Shown here one piece after another: positions 4,875 to 5,880 of a stretch of DNA of 5,880 nt (the stretch's first letter is position 1; every line of letters starts with the position of its first letter). The DNA is taken from NCBI GenBank assembly GCA_943354455.1, contig CALRCB010000024.1, positions 1 to 5,880 on the forward strand, in the 5' to 3' direction. A program made the translations under genes and the position numbers. This DNA comes from Candidatus Staskawiczbacteria bacterium. Its GTDB lineage: Bacteria > Patescibacteriota > Minisyncoccia > Minisyncoccales > Staskawiczbacteraceae. The notes beneath the pieces were generated by a model. It was not told where the DNA came from. It saw only the letters and a list, made by a program, of their open reading frames with translations, and searched no databases.

Positions 4875-4880
4875 AGGGGA
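4875..4880 (+). promoter_or_regulatory. Ribosome-binding site that fixes the mraZ start
   Basis: AGGGGA lies seven bases before the ATG at 4888 and is the only good Shine-Dalgarno sequence found in front of a gene in this window. It rules out the in-frame upstream GTG at 4855, which lies inside the third MraZ box and would add 11 residues unlike the family. Confidence 0.8.
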
Positions 4881-4887
4881 TAAAACT

Positions 4888-5319
4888 ATGTTAATAGGCC
4901 AATACCAACATACGATAGACATTAAAAAACGTTTGGCGTTGCCTATTAAGTTTAGGGGTGAATTAGGAGCAAAAGTGATTGTGACCAAAGGAATTGAAAA
5001 TTGTCTGGTAGTGTACACCGAAAAAGAATGGGAAATAGTGTCTGCAAGGTTAGCGAATTTATCAATATCAGAAGTTGCGGCAAGAAAGTTCACCAGACAT
5101 CACTTGGCCAGTGCCATGGAAATAGCATTAGATAAATTAGGAAGAGTATTAATTCCGGATTATTTAAAAGACTACGCCCATTTTAAAAAGAATGTGGTTA
5201 TTTGCGGATTGTCTAATAGATTAGAAATTTGGGATGAAAAAATGTGGGCAGATAATACCAAAGATGCAGAAAAAGGCGTGGAAGAAATTGTTTCAAAATT
5301 AGGACCACTGGGAATTTAA
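4888..5319 (+). CDS. mraZ: Transcriptional regulator MraZ
   Basis: This 143-aa DNA-binding protein is the usual first gene of the division/cell-wall cluster and, in studied bacteria, autoregulates that cluster through GTGG repeats. It has two AbrB/SpoVT-like halves. The first starts M1LIGQYQHTID and carries D11-x3-R15LALP. The second carries A80LDKLGRVLIP with D82 and R86. The C-terminal NVVICGLSNRLEIWDE block (102-117) is typical. In the first half, K14 replaces the Gly common in the D-x-K-G-R signature; the second half keeps the Gly. Length is normal. The ATG at 4888 was chosen because a good ribosome-binding site precedes it and family members begin M-x-I-G-x-Y. Three phased GTGG boxes sit just upstream, and rsmH follows after nine bases. 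Confidence 0.96.
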   Translation: MLIGQYQHTIDIKKRLALPIKFRGELGAKVIVTKGIENCLVVYTEKEWEIVSARLANLSISEVAARKFTRHHLASAMEIALDKLGRVLIPDYLKDYAHFKKNVVICGLSNRLEIWDEKMWADNTKDAEKGVEEIVSKLGPLGI

Positions 5320-5328
5320 GAAAAAATA

Positions 5329-5880
5329 ATGATACATAAACCGGTTCTTACAAAAGAAGTATTGGAAAGTTTAGACCCAAAACCCAACGAAAGTTTTATT
5401 GATGGGACCGTAGGGCAAGCCGGACACACTTTGTTGTTGTTGGAAAAAATTGCGCCCAATGGAATGGTGCTGGGAATTGATTTGGACAGCCAGCAAATAG
5501 AAAATGCCAAACTGCAAACGGCGGAATTTAAAGAAAGAGTGATCTTGGTACACGATTCTTATGCGAATGTAAAAGAAATTGTAGAAAAGTTGCGCTTTAC
5601 ACCGGTACATGGAATGTTGCTGGACTTGGGGTATTCTTCTTGGCAGTTGGAACAATCAACCAAAGGGTTTAGTTTTTTAAAAGATGAACCCCTGGACTCA
5701 AGATACAACTTGCAAAACCCGCTGACCGCAAAAATTATTGTTAATGAATATCCGCAGGAAGAAATTCAAAGAATATTAGAAGAATATGGCGAAGAAAAAT
5801 TTGCAAAGCAAATTGCTAAAGCTATTGTGCGACAAAGAGAAGTGGAAAAGATTGAAACGACGTTTCAACTAAAAGAAATC
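5329..5880 (+). CDS. rsmH: 16S rRNA (cytosine(1402)-N(4))-methyltransferase RsmH, 5' part
   Basis: RsmH (MraW) uses S-adenosylmethionine to methylate N4 of C1402 in the 16S rRNA decoding centre. The reading frame is open from ATG 5329 to the window end, giving 184 residues of a protein usually about 300 long, so the 3' end lies outside the window. Family signatures are H3KPVLTKEVL, the SAM-binding F23IDGTVGQAGH, G49IDLD, L97LDLGYSSWQL, G113FSF, P121LDSR and E152YGEEKFAKQIAKAIVRQR. Variations from the common form include K112 in place of Arg in the RGFSF block, and P-L-D-S-R-Y-N where P-L-D-M-R-M-D or P-L-D-M-R-Y-D is usual. It starts nine bases after the mraZ stop, the classic mraZ-rsmH pair, with only a weak purine stretch as ribosome-binding site. 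Confidence 0.95.
   Translation, partial: MIHKPVLTKEVLESLDPKPNESFIDGTVGQAGHTLLLLEKIAPNGMVLGIDLDSQQIENAKLQTAEFKERVILVHDSYANVKEIVEKLRFTPVHGMLLDLGYSSWQLEQSTKGFSFLKDEPLDSRYNLQNPLTAKIIVNEYPQEEIQRILEEYGEEKFAKQIAKAIVRQREVEKIETTFQLKEI

Noticed and set aside
4855..4887. Upstream in-frame GTG as the mraZ start
   Set aside because: It lies inside the third MraZ box, adds 11 residues unlike the family, and the AGGGGA site is correctly spaced for the ATG at 4888.
152..5655. Minus-strand open frames opposite the genes, such as 152-388, 2366-2722, 3692-4072 and 5371-5655
   Set aside because: They lie antisense to, or mostly within, well-supported genes, have no recognisable protein features, and lack promoters or ribosome-binding sites.
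1..5880. Mobile elements, CRISPR arrays, tRNA or rRNA genes
   Set aside because: No transposase or integrase genes, no terminal repeats with target duplications, no regularly spaced repeat arrays beyond the MraZ boxes, and no tRNA- or rRNA-like sequence were seen.

Overview
The window is AT-rich bacterial chromosomal DNA with tightly packed genes, all on the + strand and all seven complete genes ending in TAA. The combination of rplJ-rplL, a membrane-anchored Clp-like ATPase with two small uncharacterised partners, and the start of the division/cell-wall (dcw) cluster suggests a Patescibacteria/CPR bacterium, perhaps a Parcubacteria-type lineage. This placement is an inference from protein character and gene neighbourhood. 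No 16S rRNA or other decisive marker is present.

Layout. Bases 1-167 hold a possible -10 box, a ribosomal protein L10 leader RNA and an attenuator-type terminator. Bases 168-1068 encode the ribosomal stalk proteins L10 (rplJ) and L7/L12 (rplL), closed by a strong intrinsic terminator at about 1079-1113. A promoter that would give an almost leaderless mRNA lies at 1115-1144. It precedes a probable four-gene operon at 1150-4649: a 108-aa soluble protein of unknown function, a 131-aa membrane protein, an 853-aa two-domain AAA+ (Clp/Hsp100) protein with two N-terminal membrane helices, and a 79-aa single-span membrane protein. The first three genes overlap by 17 and 14 bp. A second terminator follows at 4648-4677.

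Bases 4650-4887 are a regulation-rich intergenic region. It contains a 12-bp inverted repeat, a DnaA-box match, a perfect 26-bp palindrome, a sigma70-type promoter and three 10-bp-phased GTGG repeats typical of MraZ operators. These lead into mraZ (4888-5319) and the 5' part of rsmH/mraW (from 5329, cut by the window end), the usual first two genes of the dcw cluster.

The most interesting part is the Clp-like ATPase. It has a membrane anchor followed by a Clp-N-like double repeat. Its first ATPase domain has lost or altered the Walker A lysine, the Walker B glutamate, the arginine fingers and the pore loop. Its second ATPase domain has intact catalytic motifs, but the aromatic GYVG pore loop is replaced and no ClpP-docking loop is visible. 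It therefore looks like a membrane-bound AAA+ machine doing something other than conventional ClpCP threading, probably together with the co-transcribed small membrane proteins.
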